A stretch of DNA of 64,000 nt from Spongiimicrobium salis (lineage in GTDB: Bacteria > Bacteroidota > Bacteroidia > Flavobacteriales > Flavobacteriaceae), in contig NZ_JBHEQA010000002.1 of NCBI RefSeq assembly GCF_043678055.1, positions 1,054,001 to 1,118,000 of the forward strand, written 5' to 3'. The translations under genes were made by a program, and so were the position numbers. Of this stretch, positions 26,666 to 35,471 are shown in pieces (the stretch's first letter is position 1; each line of letters opens with the position of its first letter). The notes beneath the pieces are model-generated. The model was not told where the DNA came from, searched no databases, and worked only from the letters and a program-made list of their open reading frames with translations.

Positions 26666-27808
26666 TCAATATGCCGTTTTATACCATTCTTTGTAGGCCC
26701 TTTCGTAAAGCGTTTCATATAATGGCAGCACATGATGGATATCAAATTTACTGGCTACTTCAAAAGCATTTTTCTTAAACTCTTCCAAAACCTCTTCATC
26801 CATCAGTATTTTAAGCGCATTTTCGGCCATTTCCCCAACATTCCCTACATTGCTCAAATACCCTGATTTTCCATGAACATTTACTTCTGGTAAACCTCCC
26901 GTATTACTGGAAATTACTGGAACTTTATTGATCATCGCTTCTAAAGCGGCCAGACCAAAGCTTTCCGATTCAGAGGGCAATAAGAACAAATCCGAAAAAC
27001 ATAAAATCTTATCAATTTCCCTACTTTTTCCAAGAAATGCCACTTTATCTTTTATTTGGAATTGCTCACACAATTGCTCTGCCTTGGCTTTTTCAGGCCC
27101 TTCCCCCACCATTAAAAGTTTGGCTGGAGTGTTTTCTTGGATTTTATAAAAAATCTCTATAACATCAGGGATACGCTTTACCTTTCTAAAATTACTGATA
27201 TGTGTAATAATTTTTTCATCGTCATCTGCCATTAAGGATCGTTGACAATCTGTAAAACCTGCACTGTACTTTGAGGTATCTATAAAATTAGGAATTACCT
27301 CGATATCATTTTTAATATCAAAGCGTCTTAAAGTATCCTTTTTCAAATTTTCGGAAACCGATGTTACTACATCAGATTTATTGATACTAAAAGTAACTGC
27401 TGGTTTATATACCGGATGATTCCCCACTAGGGTAATATCCGTTCCGTGAAGTGTAGTGATCATCGGGATATAAATACCTTCCTCTTCCAACATTTTTTTC
27501 GCCATATACCCTGCATACGCATGCGGAATGGCATAATGTACATGCAATAATTCTATTCCAAAAAACTTTACTGTATCTACCAATTTACTCGATAGCGCAA
27601 GGTCATAGGGTTGATATCTAAATAAAGGATATTCTGGGACATGTACTTCATGAAAGTGGATCTTATTGTTCAACAAATCCAGGCGTACTGGTTGTTTATA
27701 CGTTATAAAATGAACTTCATGTCCTCTACCGGCCAACGCAATCCCCAATTCAGTGGCGACTACACCACTACCTCCGAAGGTAGGGTAACATACAATTGCT
27801 ATTTTCAT
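26666..27808 (-). CDS. bshA: N-acetyl-alpha-D-glucosaminyl L-malate synthase BshA (380 aa)
   Basis: GT4 enzyme that makes GlcNAc-malate from UDP-GlcNAc and L-malate, the first step of bacillithiol synthesis. The N-terminus KIAIVCYPTFGGSGVVATEL, FHEVHVPEYPLFRYQPYDL, HVHYAIPHAYAGYMAKKML and TTLHGTDITLVGNHP are strongly characteristic of BshA, as is VIPNFIDTSKY. The EX7E is SESESFGLAALEAMI. Length fits the family. It lies 18 bases after the GH3 gene and is followed by the small lipoprotein gene on the same strand. The later genes bshB and bshC are not in this window. Confidence 0.93.
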   Translation of the reverse strand: MKIAIVCYPTFGGSGVVATELGIALAGRGHEVHFITYKQPVRLDLLNNKIHFHEVHVPEYPLFRYQPYDLALSSKLVDTVKFFGIELLHVHYAIPHAYAGYMAKKMLEEEGIYIPMITTLHGTDITLVGNHPVYKPAVTFSINKSDVVTSVSENLKKDTLRRFDIKNDIEVIPNFIDTSKYSAGFTDCQRSLMADDDEKIITHISNFRKVKRIPDVIEIFYKIQENTPAKLLMVGEGPEKAKAEQLCEQFQIKDKVAFLGKSREIDKILCFSDLFLLPSESESFGLAALEAMINKVPVISSNTGGLPEVNVHGKSGYLSNVGNVGEMAENALKILMDEEVLEEFKKNAFEVASKFDIHHVLPLYETLYERAYKEWYKTAY

Positions 27809-27826
27809 CTACAACAAAATTAATAT

Positions 27827-30739
27827 TTAATTTATAACAGCGTCATAAATGGCCTGTTGAATTCTTGTTCTTAACCCAGATTTAACTAAAAGGGTATTCG
27901 AAGCAGAAGGATAGGTTCTATTGGAGAGGAAGACATAAACAATTTCTTCCTCGGGATCTGCCCAGGTATAGGTACCTGTAAAACCACTATGGCCAAAACT
28001 TTTACGGGACACGCAACCACAGGTGGGGCCACTATCTCCTAATTGAGGCTTATCAAAACCTACTCCCCTACGCACATTTTTGTCACAGAAATAACAGGTA
28101 TTGAATTTTTTAATGGTTCTACTTTCCAGAAAGCGTTCCCCACCATATTCTCCACCTTGAAGGTACATTTGCATGATTTTAGCAACATCATTGGCATTGC
28201 TAAAAAGTCCGGCGTGACCTCCAATGCCACCTTGCATTGCGGCTCCCATATCGTGCACATATCCTTGAACCGTCTGATACCTATAGTAATTATCTTCTTC
28301 AGAGGGAACTATTTGCTGTAAAGGAAACGTATCTATGGGATTATAGCCAGTGTGCGTAGCTCCCAATCGTTTGTATAGAAAGTTGGCAGAAAGTTTGTCC
28401 AGGCGCTCCTTATAAGTGTCCTCAATATATTTCTTGAAGACATAATACGCCACATCGCTGTAGCGGTAGCGGTTGGATTTTAAATCCTGTCTTCCTATCC
28501 TATTGTAAATAGAATCTGTATAGGCATTGGACAAATAAAGTTGATTTGCCACTTTTATAGAAAAGCCGTCTGAGGGTTGCCTCCTATAGAACTCCGTTGA
28601 TGGTCTGCGTTGGGTATCTAAGGTGCTCACGTAAAAGGCGATCCATGCAGGCAATCTGCCATAATGGGACAAGGCCTTTAGGACGGTAACATTTTTTAAT
28701 TCGGAGTCTGCATAGTCTGGCACCAATTCTTTAAAGGTAGTGTTCAGTTGTATCTTCTGTTCTTGCTCCATTTTCATGATCATGGGCAGAGTAGCCAATA
28801 TTTTGGTCACCGAGGCCAAATCATAAATATGATGGGGGGTAATACTGTCTTTGGAGGTGTATGTTGGTTTTCCAAATCCTTTATTATATACGATTTTTCC
28901 TTTGCGCGCCACTAAAACCTGTGCTCCCGGGAACATTAAGGAGTCTAAACCATTTTTAACTAGAGAGTCGACCACCTTTAATTTCGACGAACTTAACCCT
29001 ACTCTTTCCGGGATACTATATCCTAATCTTTTTAAAGATTTTAGAGCCACACTTGTATTCACAGGAAAAGAACGATGCGCCGTTACCGGAAGAATTCCTT
29101 TTGCCGGGAGTGCACCAAACAAAATTTGAGCAGCTTTCTCCTGAGCTATTTTGCTGTTTTGATACGCCATCATGACACCATCTATCTGCTCAAAGGAAGA
29201 CACACCCAATAAGGCATACGGTTTTGCAAAAACCGTAAGCAAGAGATTTGAACTCCGTTGCCTGGCCAGTTCTTCTAACCAAAAAATTTCTTTTTCACTA
29301 AATTTGTAGGCTTTCCAAGGACTTTCGTTGCTCTTATGCATGCCCACGATGATGAGATTATAGCTCTTTAATTTACTCTTTAACAAGGCTATATTTTTGG
29401 CAGATACCTCAGCTACATTGGCATACTTTCGCAAACTCGCCAAAAAAGGACGATGGTCGGCATCGCCAAACTTTACGTAGGCAATCTTTTTGTTTTCCAA
29501 TTTTTTAATCCCCTGCAATTGATAGTTGTTCTTTATTACGGTAATAGCATTTTCCATTGCTTCTTCGTAAATAATATCATTTTCCAAAGAATTTAAATCT
29601 TCATATAGATTTTCCAGTACCACAGGCTTGTACTTATGAAGCCCTACTTTGTATTTTGCCTTTAAAATCTTCTTCACCGAAGTAGCTAAACGTTCTTCTG
29701 AAATTATTCCCGATGTATAGGCTTTCATTAGAGATATACTGGCCTTTGGCACATCTGTGGGCATCAATAAAATATCATTCCCTGCCATAAAAGCAGATAA
29801 GGCCACTTCTCCTTCACTCGCATAGGTAGATACGCCTTTCATATTGAGAGCATCTGTGTATACCAAGCCCTTAAACCCTAATTTTTCTTTTAATAGCCCA
29901 GAGATGATCTGCTCTGACAAGGAAGAAGGGTATCCTTCCTTGATTTCTAGACTGGGAACACTCAAATGGGCAACCATAACACTGCTTAAGCCTTCTTGAA
30001 TCAATCTTTTATACGGATACAGTTCTATGCTATCTATTCTGCGCTCTGAAAAATCGATTATCGGTAGAGCCTTATGCGAATCCACCGAAGTATCTCCATG
30101 ACCTGGAAAGTGCTTCCCACTGGATAAAACGCCTTCAGCTTCCATACCTTTCATAAAGGCAATCCCCTTCTCTGCAACATTTTCCCTGTCTTCTCCAAAA
30201 GAGCGATTTCCTATAATTGGGTTTTGGGCATTGGTATTGATATCGATATCAGGAGCAAAGTTAATGTGTACCCCTATGCGTTTTGCATGTTTGCCTATTT
30301 GTGCACCAACCTTCTCTACAATGGAATTATCCTTGATGGCTCCTAAAGTCATGTTCCAAGGAAAAGCATAGGTAGAATCCAAGCGCATAGCCAACCCCCA
30401 TTCCGCATCCATCCCAATCATTAAAGGTAGTTTTGATGCAGCTTGGAATTCATTGGTCAATCTTGCCTGTCGTACGGGGCCTCCTCTTGAAAATATGACT
30501 CCTCCGATATTATGGGAAATAATAAGCTCCTTAATTTTAGCCGTTCTTTGCTTTATTTCATTTGAGGCGACACTGACCATGAACAATTGTCCAATGCGCT
30601 CTTCCAAAGAAAGGGAGGCATAGGTTTTCTCTACCCACTGCTCTTGCAATATGCTATCTTTGGTCAATAAGGGGTCTATTTGTCCGTAAGACATAGAGCA
30701 AACCAGAAAAAATAAGAGGATAAGGAACTTTAATCTCAT
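27827..30739 (-). CDS. GH3 beta-N-acetylhexosaminidase fused to a class C beta-lactamase-fold domain (970 aa)
   Basis: A Sec signal peptide (1-19, SYGQ) is followed by a GH3 domain at about 25-370 with the NagZ-type signature GKHFPGHGDTSVDSH and the nucleophile in VYTDALNMKG, then a GH3 C-terminal domain to about 560. From about 590 on comes a serine-hydrolase domain of the AmpC/EstB kind: YDLASVTKIL holds the SxxK serine, RYSDVAYYV the YxN-like motif, and FGHSGFTGTY the HxG-like motif. The fusion is widespread in Bacteroidota and probably handles peptidoglycan fragments in the periplasm, one half cutting GlcNAc-containing bonds and the other a peptide or ester bond. It heads the bshA operon. 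Confidence 0.9.
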   Translation of the reverse strand: MRLKFLILLFFLVCSMSYGQIDPLLTKDSILQEQWVEKTYASLSLEERIGQLFMVSVASNEIKQRTAKIKELIISHNIGGVIFSRGGPVRQARLTNEFQAASKLPLMIGMDAEWGLAMRLDSTYAFPWNMTLGAIKDNSIVEKVGAQIGKHAKRIGVHINFAPDIDINTNAQNPIIGNRSFGEDRENVAEKGIAFMKGMEAEGVLSSGKHFPGHGDTSVDSHKALPIIDFSERRIDSIELYPYKRLIQEGLSSVMVAHLSVPSLEIKEGYPSSLSEQIISGLLKEKLGFKGLVYTDALNMKGVSTYASEGEVALSAFMAGNDILLMPTDVPKASISLMKAYTSGIISEERLATSVKKILKAKYKVGLHKYKPVVLENLYEDLNSLENDIIYEEAMENAITVIKNNYQLQGIKKLENKKIAYVKFGDADHRPFLASLRKYANVAEVSAKNIALLKSKLKSYNLIIVGMHKSNESPWKAYKFSEKEIFWLEELARQRSSNLLLTVFAKPYALLGVSSFEQIDGVMMAYQNSKIAQEKAAQILFGALPAKGILPVTAHRSFPVNTSVALKSLKRLGYSIPERVGLSSSKLKVVDSLVKNGLDSLMFPGAQVLVARKGKIVYNKGFGKPTYTSKDSITPHHIYDLASVTKILATLPMIMKMEQEQKIQLNTTFKELVPDYADSELKNVTVLKALSHYGRLPAWIAFYVSTLDTQRRPSTEFYRRQPSDGFSIKVANQLYLSNAYTDSIYNRIGRQDLKSNRYRYSDVAYYVFKKYIEDTYKERLDKLSANFLYKRLGATHTGYNPIDTFPLQQIVPSEEDNYYRYQTVQGYVHDMGAAMQGGIGGHAGLFSNANDVAKIMQMYLQGGEYGGERFLESRTIKKFNTCYFCDKNVRRGVGFDKPQLGDSGPTCGCVSRKSFGHSGFTGTYTWADPEEEIVYVFLSNRTYPSASNTLLVKSGLRTRIQQAIYDAVIN

Positions 30740-30839
30740 ATTGGCATTGTACTATAAACTATAACTGAGAAAGGGGTTAAAAATTGCATTTCATCGAATT
30801 TCATAATGGCAATAGGCTTTTCAAGAGCATAAACACGAC

Positions 30840-31322
30840 CTACATAAAGCGCCCATGCCAACTTTCCTGTGCCGGAACTTCCCAATGATTGTCATACTCG
30901 TATTTGTTGGTAACAAGATTGTTAAAGACGATGGTGTTCTTTGAAACCGCTTTGTCCTTTGCCATTTTCTTAAAGTCCTTAAGGGGCTTGTAGGCCACAA
31001 AATCTCCCTGCTTATAAGAGACATTCATTTTGTCCAATAGATCTAAATTGTATTTCTTTTCCAAAACTTGGATAAAATGCACCGAAGCGTCAATGGAGCA
31101 ACCCGAAGCGTGGGTCAAACTCTGATCTAATCCAATAGTAATAAAACGCTTGTATTTGATATCATATCCGGCTTTAAGATCGCTTCCATGGGCGGTCCAC
31201 GCAGCAATAAACTCATTTAAGCTCTTTTGTACTTCTACAAGTTCTTCTTCCGTAAAGCTTCTGCTTCCCTGATAGATCCAAACTCTGGAAGTATCCGGTA
31301 ATTCATTAAAATCTACTAACAT
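30840..31322 (-). CDS. Conserved Flavobacteria hypothetical protein (160 aa)
   Basis: A soluble protein without signal peptide or membrane segment. Landmarks are RVWIYQGSRSFTEEEL near the N-terminus, FIAAWTAHGSDLKAGYDI, HASGCSIDASVHFIQVLEKK with a single Cys, and the C-terminal YEYDNHWEVPAQESWHGRF. Homologues are often labelled ABC transporter ATPase in Flavobacteria, but there is no Walker A or signature motif here, so that name is not supported. It lies ten bases after the larger PH-domain gene and is probably cotranscribed with it. Confidence 0.7.
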   Translation of the reverse strand: MLVDFNELPDTSRVWIYQGSRSFTEEELVEVQKSLNEFIAAWTAHGSDLKAGYDIKYKRFITIGLDQSLTHASGCSIDASVHFIQVLEKKYNLDLLDKMNVSYKQGDFVAYKPLKDFKKMAKDKAVSKNTIVFNNLVTNKYEYDNHWEVPAQESWHGRFM

Positions 31323-31332
31323 TCTTATTTTT

Positions 31333-32817
31333 TTATATCCAATTTTTATTGGAGGTTTCTACTTTATACAACAAATCATCATACAATTCCATAGCCTCTG
31401 GAAAAGGTACGGCGGGTATGACAATCAAACTTGCAGCGGTATGCACGTGAATACTGGCCACTTCCCGTCTTTTCTGAAAAAAACTCTGTTTCAATTTCAA
31501 CGATTGAATCTTATGATGTTCAAAGATATGGGTAACCGTATCTATTCTACCTTCTCCGACCACCATATAGTCTTTATGCAAACTGTAATAACTTTTTCGA
31601 TATCTCAACCAATGCAAAAGAAAGAACCAGGGAACGAGCACCAGATTAACAAGTCCAACTTTCGCTCCCCACAAAGATATAGCGAATACGTTTACGATAA
31701 TCAAAGGGAAAGCAGTATTAAGAAAAAGTTGTGTTTTAAAATAAGCTGCCGGTTTTTTCTTTTCTAAGGTATCGTCTATAGGATAACCAAACACAAACCG
31801 TTCCAAAGTGCTCAAATTGGCCTTTTGAACGGCGACAAGCCCAATATTCTTTTTGGATTGCTCCGTAGACATCGCTTGATTGAATCTTAAGTTGAATAAG
31901 CCCAATCTTTGCTTTAAGGCATTGGTCGTATAGACCACAGATTGTATTTTGGAGGCATTCAGGGCATAGCTTATCCTATTAAACAGACCTTTATGTATTT
32001 CCAGGCCTTCCCTGTTTTTTATCACAGCCAATCCATAGTTCGTAAGAATTACTTTGAAGATTGAATATCCAATGGACGTTAGGATTACTATAACGGCCAG
32101 AACTACATAAATAAGGAAGGTATAGGATGCTGAATTCGTTGCTTTTTCCTTTAATTCTTCCATCATTCCCTCATAACCGAACATTTCTGCGACATCCCTA
32201 AAATCTACCAATACCCCAAAAAGAACTGCTGAAAGAAGATAAAAGCTGGTAAAGTGATTCTGGGTAATACCTGCCAAGAGTAATTCCTTAAAAGAAATTC
32301 TCAATACATAGTTCCTAGTATCCTTGACCTCTTCTTTGGATGTCATATTTAAAAGAACAGTTCTAAGGGCTCTCGCTTTAGTATTTTCCAATGCCTTGAT
32401 CGTCACCTCGGTACTGGTATCCCCAGCAGTGTCGATAGCTACTTCCACCACGCCTACAAGCCGTTGTAGCAGGCTTTGTTTAAGGTGTACATTTTGTATT
32501 TTATGTCGTGGAATTTCTATTCGTTTCTTTTTTGTAATTCCCCTGGACAGTACAAAATGATCTTTAGATACAGAGAACTTAAAATTCTGAAAACTTAGGA
32601 TACTGCGAATTAAATAAAAACCTAGAAGACCAATAATGCCAAAAATAATATATGGAAGGAAATCTCTGGAACGTTCGGGTTCCCTGAAGAATTGAATGAT
32701 ATAGTAAATCAAAGGAATGTAGGCCGATTTCAAAGATTTCACGATTGAAGGAAGAAGTAAAAATACAATTCCCTTTACCGATTGTCTTGAAGGGGTTTCA
32801 AAGTTAAACTCGCTCAT
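31333..32817 (-). CDS. bPH2 (YdbT-like) PH-domain membrane protein (494 aa)
   Basis: A membrane protein with pairs of hydrophobic segments (about 13-38, 48-68, 180-205, 225-255, 365-400) separated by bacterial PH-like domains: FSVSKDHFVLSRGITKKKRI, LEIHKGLFNRISYALNASKIQSV and YSLHKDYMVVGEGRIDTVTH mark three bPH2 repeats, each with an IP(R/H)xKIQ(N/S)V-like strand. This is the YdbT arrangement. It overlaps the smaller PH-domain gene by 14 bases, the usual ydbS-ydbT order. The role in the envelope is not known in this phylum. Confidence 0.85.
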   Translation of the reverse strand: MSEFNFETPSRQSVKGIVFLLLPSIVKSLKSAYIPLIYYIIQFFREPERSRDFLPYIIFGIIGLLGFYLIRSILSFQNFKFSVSKDHFVLSRGITKKKRIEIPRHKIQNVHLKQSLLQRLVGVVEVAIDTAGDTSTEVTIKALENTKARALRTVLLNMTSKEEVKDTRNYVLRISFKELLLAGITQNHFTSFYLLSAVLFGVLVDFRDVAEMFGYEGMMEELKEKATNSASYTFLIYVVLAVIVILTSIGYSIFKVILTNYGLAVIKNREGLEIHKGLFNRISYALNASKIQSVVYTTNALKQRLGLFNLRFNQAMSTEQSKKNIGLVAVQKANLSTLERFVFGYPIDDTLEKKKPAAYFKTQLFLNTAFPLIIVNVFAISLWGAKVGLVNLVLVPWFFLLHWLRYRKSYYSLHKDYMVVGEGRIDTVTHIFEHHKIQSLKLKQSFFQKRREVASIHVHTAASLIVIPAVPFPEAMELYDDLLYKVETSNKNWI

Positions 32818-33319
32818 TGATCTGCGCTGTAATATACCCTCTGATTTTCTCCGCTTCTTCCAGCAGTAACCCTTTTATAACCATATCACTTCCGCTATCC
32901 CCTGCGGTATACAGCTTTAAATTGGCCAGTCCAAATTTTTGTGATAGCAATCCTTGGCTAATGTCCAAATGTTGAATTCTCGACAAAGGTACGGTTGCCA
33001 ATGAAGAGCGTAACAGTCCTTTCTTAAAGGAAATATCGTGATTTCTAAGGCTATACTTACGCTTCCAAAAACCCAGCACCGAGCTCGTAAAATGCAGAGC
33101 AATACTTCCTACTAAAAGAATACAAATGAACACAAAGTGCTGTTCCAATGGTTCAATATCGAGATACATTTTTGCTACAATAAGCAAGCAAGCAATAACA
33201 CTGTATTGCAGCATATGCTGTAGAATCAATACGGTTAGGTATCTTGGGTGTATTGGCTTAAAATTAAGTGCAGCTATACCCGGCAACGAAGAGAGCGGTA
33301 TTTCTTCATTTTTGAACAT
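32804..33319 (-). CDS. bPH2 (YdbS-like) PH-domain membrane protein (171 aa)
   Basis: Two adjacent hydrophobic segments at about 30-50 and 58-82 are followed by one bPH2 domain: YSLRNHDISFKKGLLRSSLATVPLSRIQHLDI and LANLKLYTAGDSGSDMVIKGL. This is the YdbS form, which pairs with the YdbT-like protein encoded next. ATG 33319 is chosen; a TTG at 33355 would overlap the preceding Fe-S gene by 23 bases. It lies 13 bases after the Fe-S gene stop. Confidence 0.82.
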   Translation of the reverse strand: MFKNEEIPLSSLPGIAALNFKPIHPRYLTVLILQHMLQYSVIACLLIVAKMYLDIEPLEQHFVFICILLVGSIALHFTSSVLGFWKRKYSLRNHDISFKKGLLRSSLATVPLSRIQHLDISQGLLSQKFGLANLKLYTAGDSGSDMVIKGLLLEEAEKIRGYITAQINERV

Positions 33320-33332
33320 GTATGAAAATGCT

Positions 33333-34124
33333 TTATAGATCCTGGGCGGTAGCAATCAACTCGGCAATATCCATAACCGCTACTGTGGCTTCCTTTTCCT
33401 TGTTTTTTACACCATCGGACATCATTGTATTACAAAATGGGCATCCTGCTGCTATGATTTCCGGTGCGGTTTCCAAAGCCTGTTCTGTTCGCTCTATGTT
33501 GATATCTTTATCCCCTTTTTCGGGCTCTTTAAACATTTGTGCTCCTCCCGCTCCACAACACAAGCCTTTTTTGCGACAATTTTTCATTTCCACTAATTCG
33601 GCATCCAATTTCTGTATAAGCTCCCTAGGTGCTTCGTATACATTATTGGCTCGCCCTAAATAACATGGGTCATGATAGGTAATACGTTTGCCTTTATACG
33701 TACCTCCCTCCAAGGAAATACGTCCCTCTTCCAAAAGTTGTTTTAAAAATTGGGTATGGTGCACCACTTCGTAGTTCCCACCCAATCCGGGATATTCGTT
33801 CTTAATGGTATTGAAACAATGCGGACAAGCTGTGACTACTTTCTTAACCTCATAACCGTTCATGACTTCAATATTCGTGACGGCTTGCATTTGGAATAAA
33901 AATTCATTTCCTGCACGTTTTGCTGGATCTCCGGTACAACTTTCTTCCGTCCCTAAAACTGCAAATGCTACATTGGCTTGATTCAATATTTTCACAAAAG
34001 CTTTGGTGATCTTTTTAGCCCGATCATCAAAACTTCCAGCGCAGCCTACCCAAAACAATACTTCAGGTTGTTTTCCCGCTGCAAAAAGTTCGGCCATGGT
34101 AGGCACTTTTAATTCATTACCCAT
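33333..34124 (-). CDS. Cysteine-rich (CCG-domain) Fe-S oxidoreductase subunit (263 aa)
   Basis: Two CCG domains as in HdrB/HdrD/GlpC/LldE-type subunits: FWVGCAGSFDDRAKK near 24-38 with TACPHCFNTIKNEYP near 110, and TYHDPCYLGRANNVYEAP with KKGLCCGAGGAQMF and AAGCPFCNTMMSDGV in the second half. Such subunits bind a Fe-S cluster and work with a ferredoxin-domain partner, encoded directly upstream (18-base gap). The pair likely passes electrons between a quinone pool and an unknown soluble acceptor or donor such as an ETF. Confidence 0.88.
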   Translation of the reverse strand: MGNELKVPTMAELFAAGKQPEVLFWVGCAGSFDDRAKKITKAFVKILNQANVAFAVLGTEESCTGDPAKRAGNEFLFQMQAVTNIEVMNGYEVKKVVTACPHCFNTIKNEYPGLGGNYEVVHHTQFLKQLLEEGRISLEGGTYKGKRITYHDPCYLGRANNVYEAPRELIQKLDAELVEMKNCRKKGLCCGAGGAQMFKEPEKGDKDINIERTEQALETAPEIIAAGCPFCNTMMSDGVKNKEKEATVAVMDIAELIATAQDL

Positions 34125-34142
34125 AGTAAAATGCTGTTTCTT

Positions 34143-35468
34143 TTAAGATTCTTCCGTCCAATTAAGACGGTCCATTTGATTGAAGGGCCATGGTGCCCCA
34201 TTATTTTCAATATTGCCCATCATATTATTTAAGTCCGATGGAGCTGCAGATTCTTCCATGACCAAGTATTGTCGCATATCCATAATAATGGAAAGTGGGT
34301 CTATACTTACCGGGCAAGCCTCTGTACAGGCATTACAAGAAGTACAGGCCCATAGTTCTTCATGGGAGATATAATCGCCCAGTAACTGTTTATTGTCATC
34401 CACAAAGGTCCCTTTGTTTTTTTCAATATTCTCTCCAACTTCCTGCAATCTATCACGAGTATCCATCATGATTTTTCTGGGAGATAGTTTTTTTCCGGTC
34501 TGGTTGGCCGGGCATTCGCTAGTACAGCGTCCACATTCGGTACAGGTATACGCATTCAGCAATTGTACCCAATTTAAATCCATCACATCCGATGCCCCAA
34601 ATTTTTCCGGTTCAGGAGCATTCTCATCGGGAGCAGCATAGGGATCTGCATCCGGGTCCATCATCAACATGACTTCATTGGTCACCGCTTCCAAATTTTT
34701 AAATTGCCCTTTGGGCTTTAGGTTTCCATAATAGGTATTTGGAAAAGCAAGTAGAATATGGAGGTGTTTTGAGTAATAGAGATAGTTCAGAAAAAAGAGA
34801 ATCCCTACAATATGCAACCACCAAGCTGTTCGTTCTACAAGAATAAGACTTGAAATGGACATTCCTTCAAAAACCGGAGCTATAAAACTACTTATTGGGA
34901 ATGCACCTGCTTGGGTATAGTGCTCTGCTCCTAGCTGCTGCAATTGGAAATCTGCTGCATTCATGGTCAAGAACAAAAACATAAGCACCAATTCAATATA
35001 TAGGATCAGATTTCCATCTTTTTTTGGCCAGCCTTCCATTTCGGGTTTTAAAAAGCGTTGCAATTTCAGGACGTTTCTCCGTACCCAAAAAAGAATGACG
35101 GAAACCACCACCAAAAAGGCCAGAATTTCAAAGGATCCGATCAATACATTGTATAAAGTGCCAAGAGGGGCAAAGATTCGATGTGTCCCAAAAAGACCAT
35201 CAATAACAATTTCCAATACTTCAATATTGATAATAATAAAACCGAGATAGACAATAATGTGGAGGATCCCTGCAATAGGTCTAACCACCATTTTAGTCTG
35301 CCCCAAGGCAATCCTAGCCATATTTTTCCATCGTTGTGGTTTATCATCGCTCACGTCCACATCCTTTCCCAATTTAATATTGCGGGAAAGTCGCTTTACA
35401 TTTTTCACAAAAAAGCCTATGCCGGCAATAAGGATAATTCCGAAGATAATATTAGGCAAATAACTCAT
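34143..35468 (-). CDS. Membrane-bound 4Fe-4S ferredoxin-domain protein (441 aa)
   Basis: The N-terminal 250 residues hold about five membrane segments (for example 4-22, 65-88, 105-128, 150-167, 212-232) similar to a heme-b/quinone-linked NarI/DsrM-like domain, with several histidines. The C-terminal part has two CxxCxxCxxxCP clusters: CTECGRCTSECPANQTG near 308 and CTSCNACTEACPVSIDP near 373. With the CCG subunit encoded downstream it forms a two-protein HdrDE/EtfQO-like electron-transfer complex at the inner membrane. Its start is three bases after the MCE gene stop. Confidence 0.86.
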   Translation of the reverse strand: MSYLPNIIFGIILIAGIGFFVKNVKRLSRNIKLGKDVDVSDDKPQRWKNMARIALGQTKMVVRPIAGILHIIVYLGFIIINIEVLEIVIDGLFGTHRIFAPLGTLYNVLIGSFEILAFLVVVSVILFWVRRNVLKLQRFLKPEMEGWPKKDGNLILYIELVLMFLFLTMNAADFQLQQLGAEHYTQAGAFPISSFIAPVFEGMSISSLILVERTAWWLHIVGILFFLNYLYYSKHLHILLAFPNTYYGNLKPKGQFKNLEAVTNEVMLMMDPDADPYAAPDENAPEPEKFGASDVMDLNWVQLLNAYTCTECGRCTSECPANQTGKKLSPRKIMMDTRDRLQEVGENIEKNKGTFVDDNKQLLGDYISHEELWACTSCNACTEACPVSIDPLSIIMDMRQYLVMEESAAPSDLNNMMGNIENNGAPWPFNQMDRLNWTEES

Positions 35469-35471
35469 ATA

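Noticed and set aside
30840..31322. ABC transporter ATPase
   Set aside because: Neither a P-loop nor a signature motif is present.
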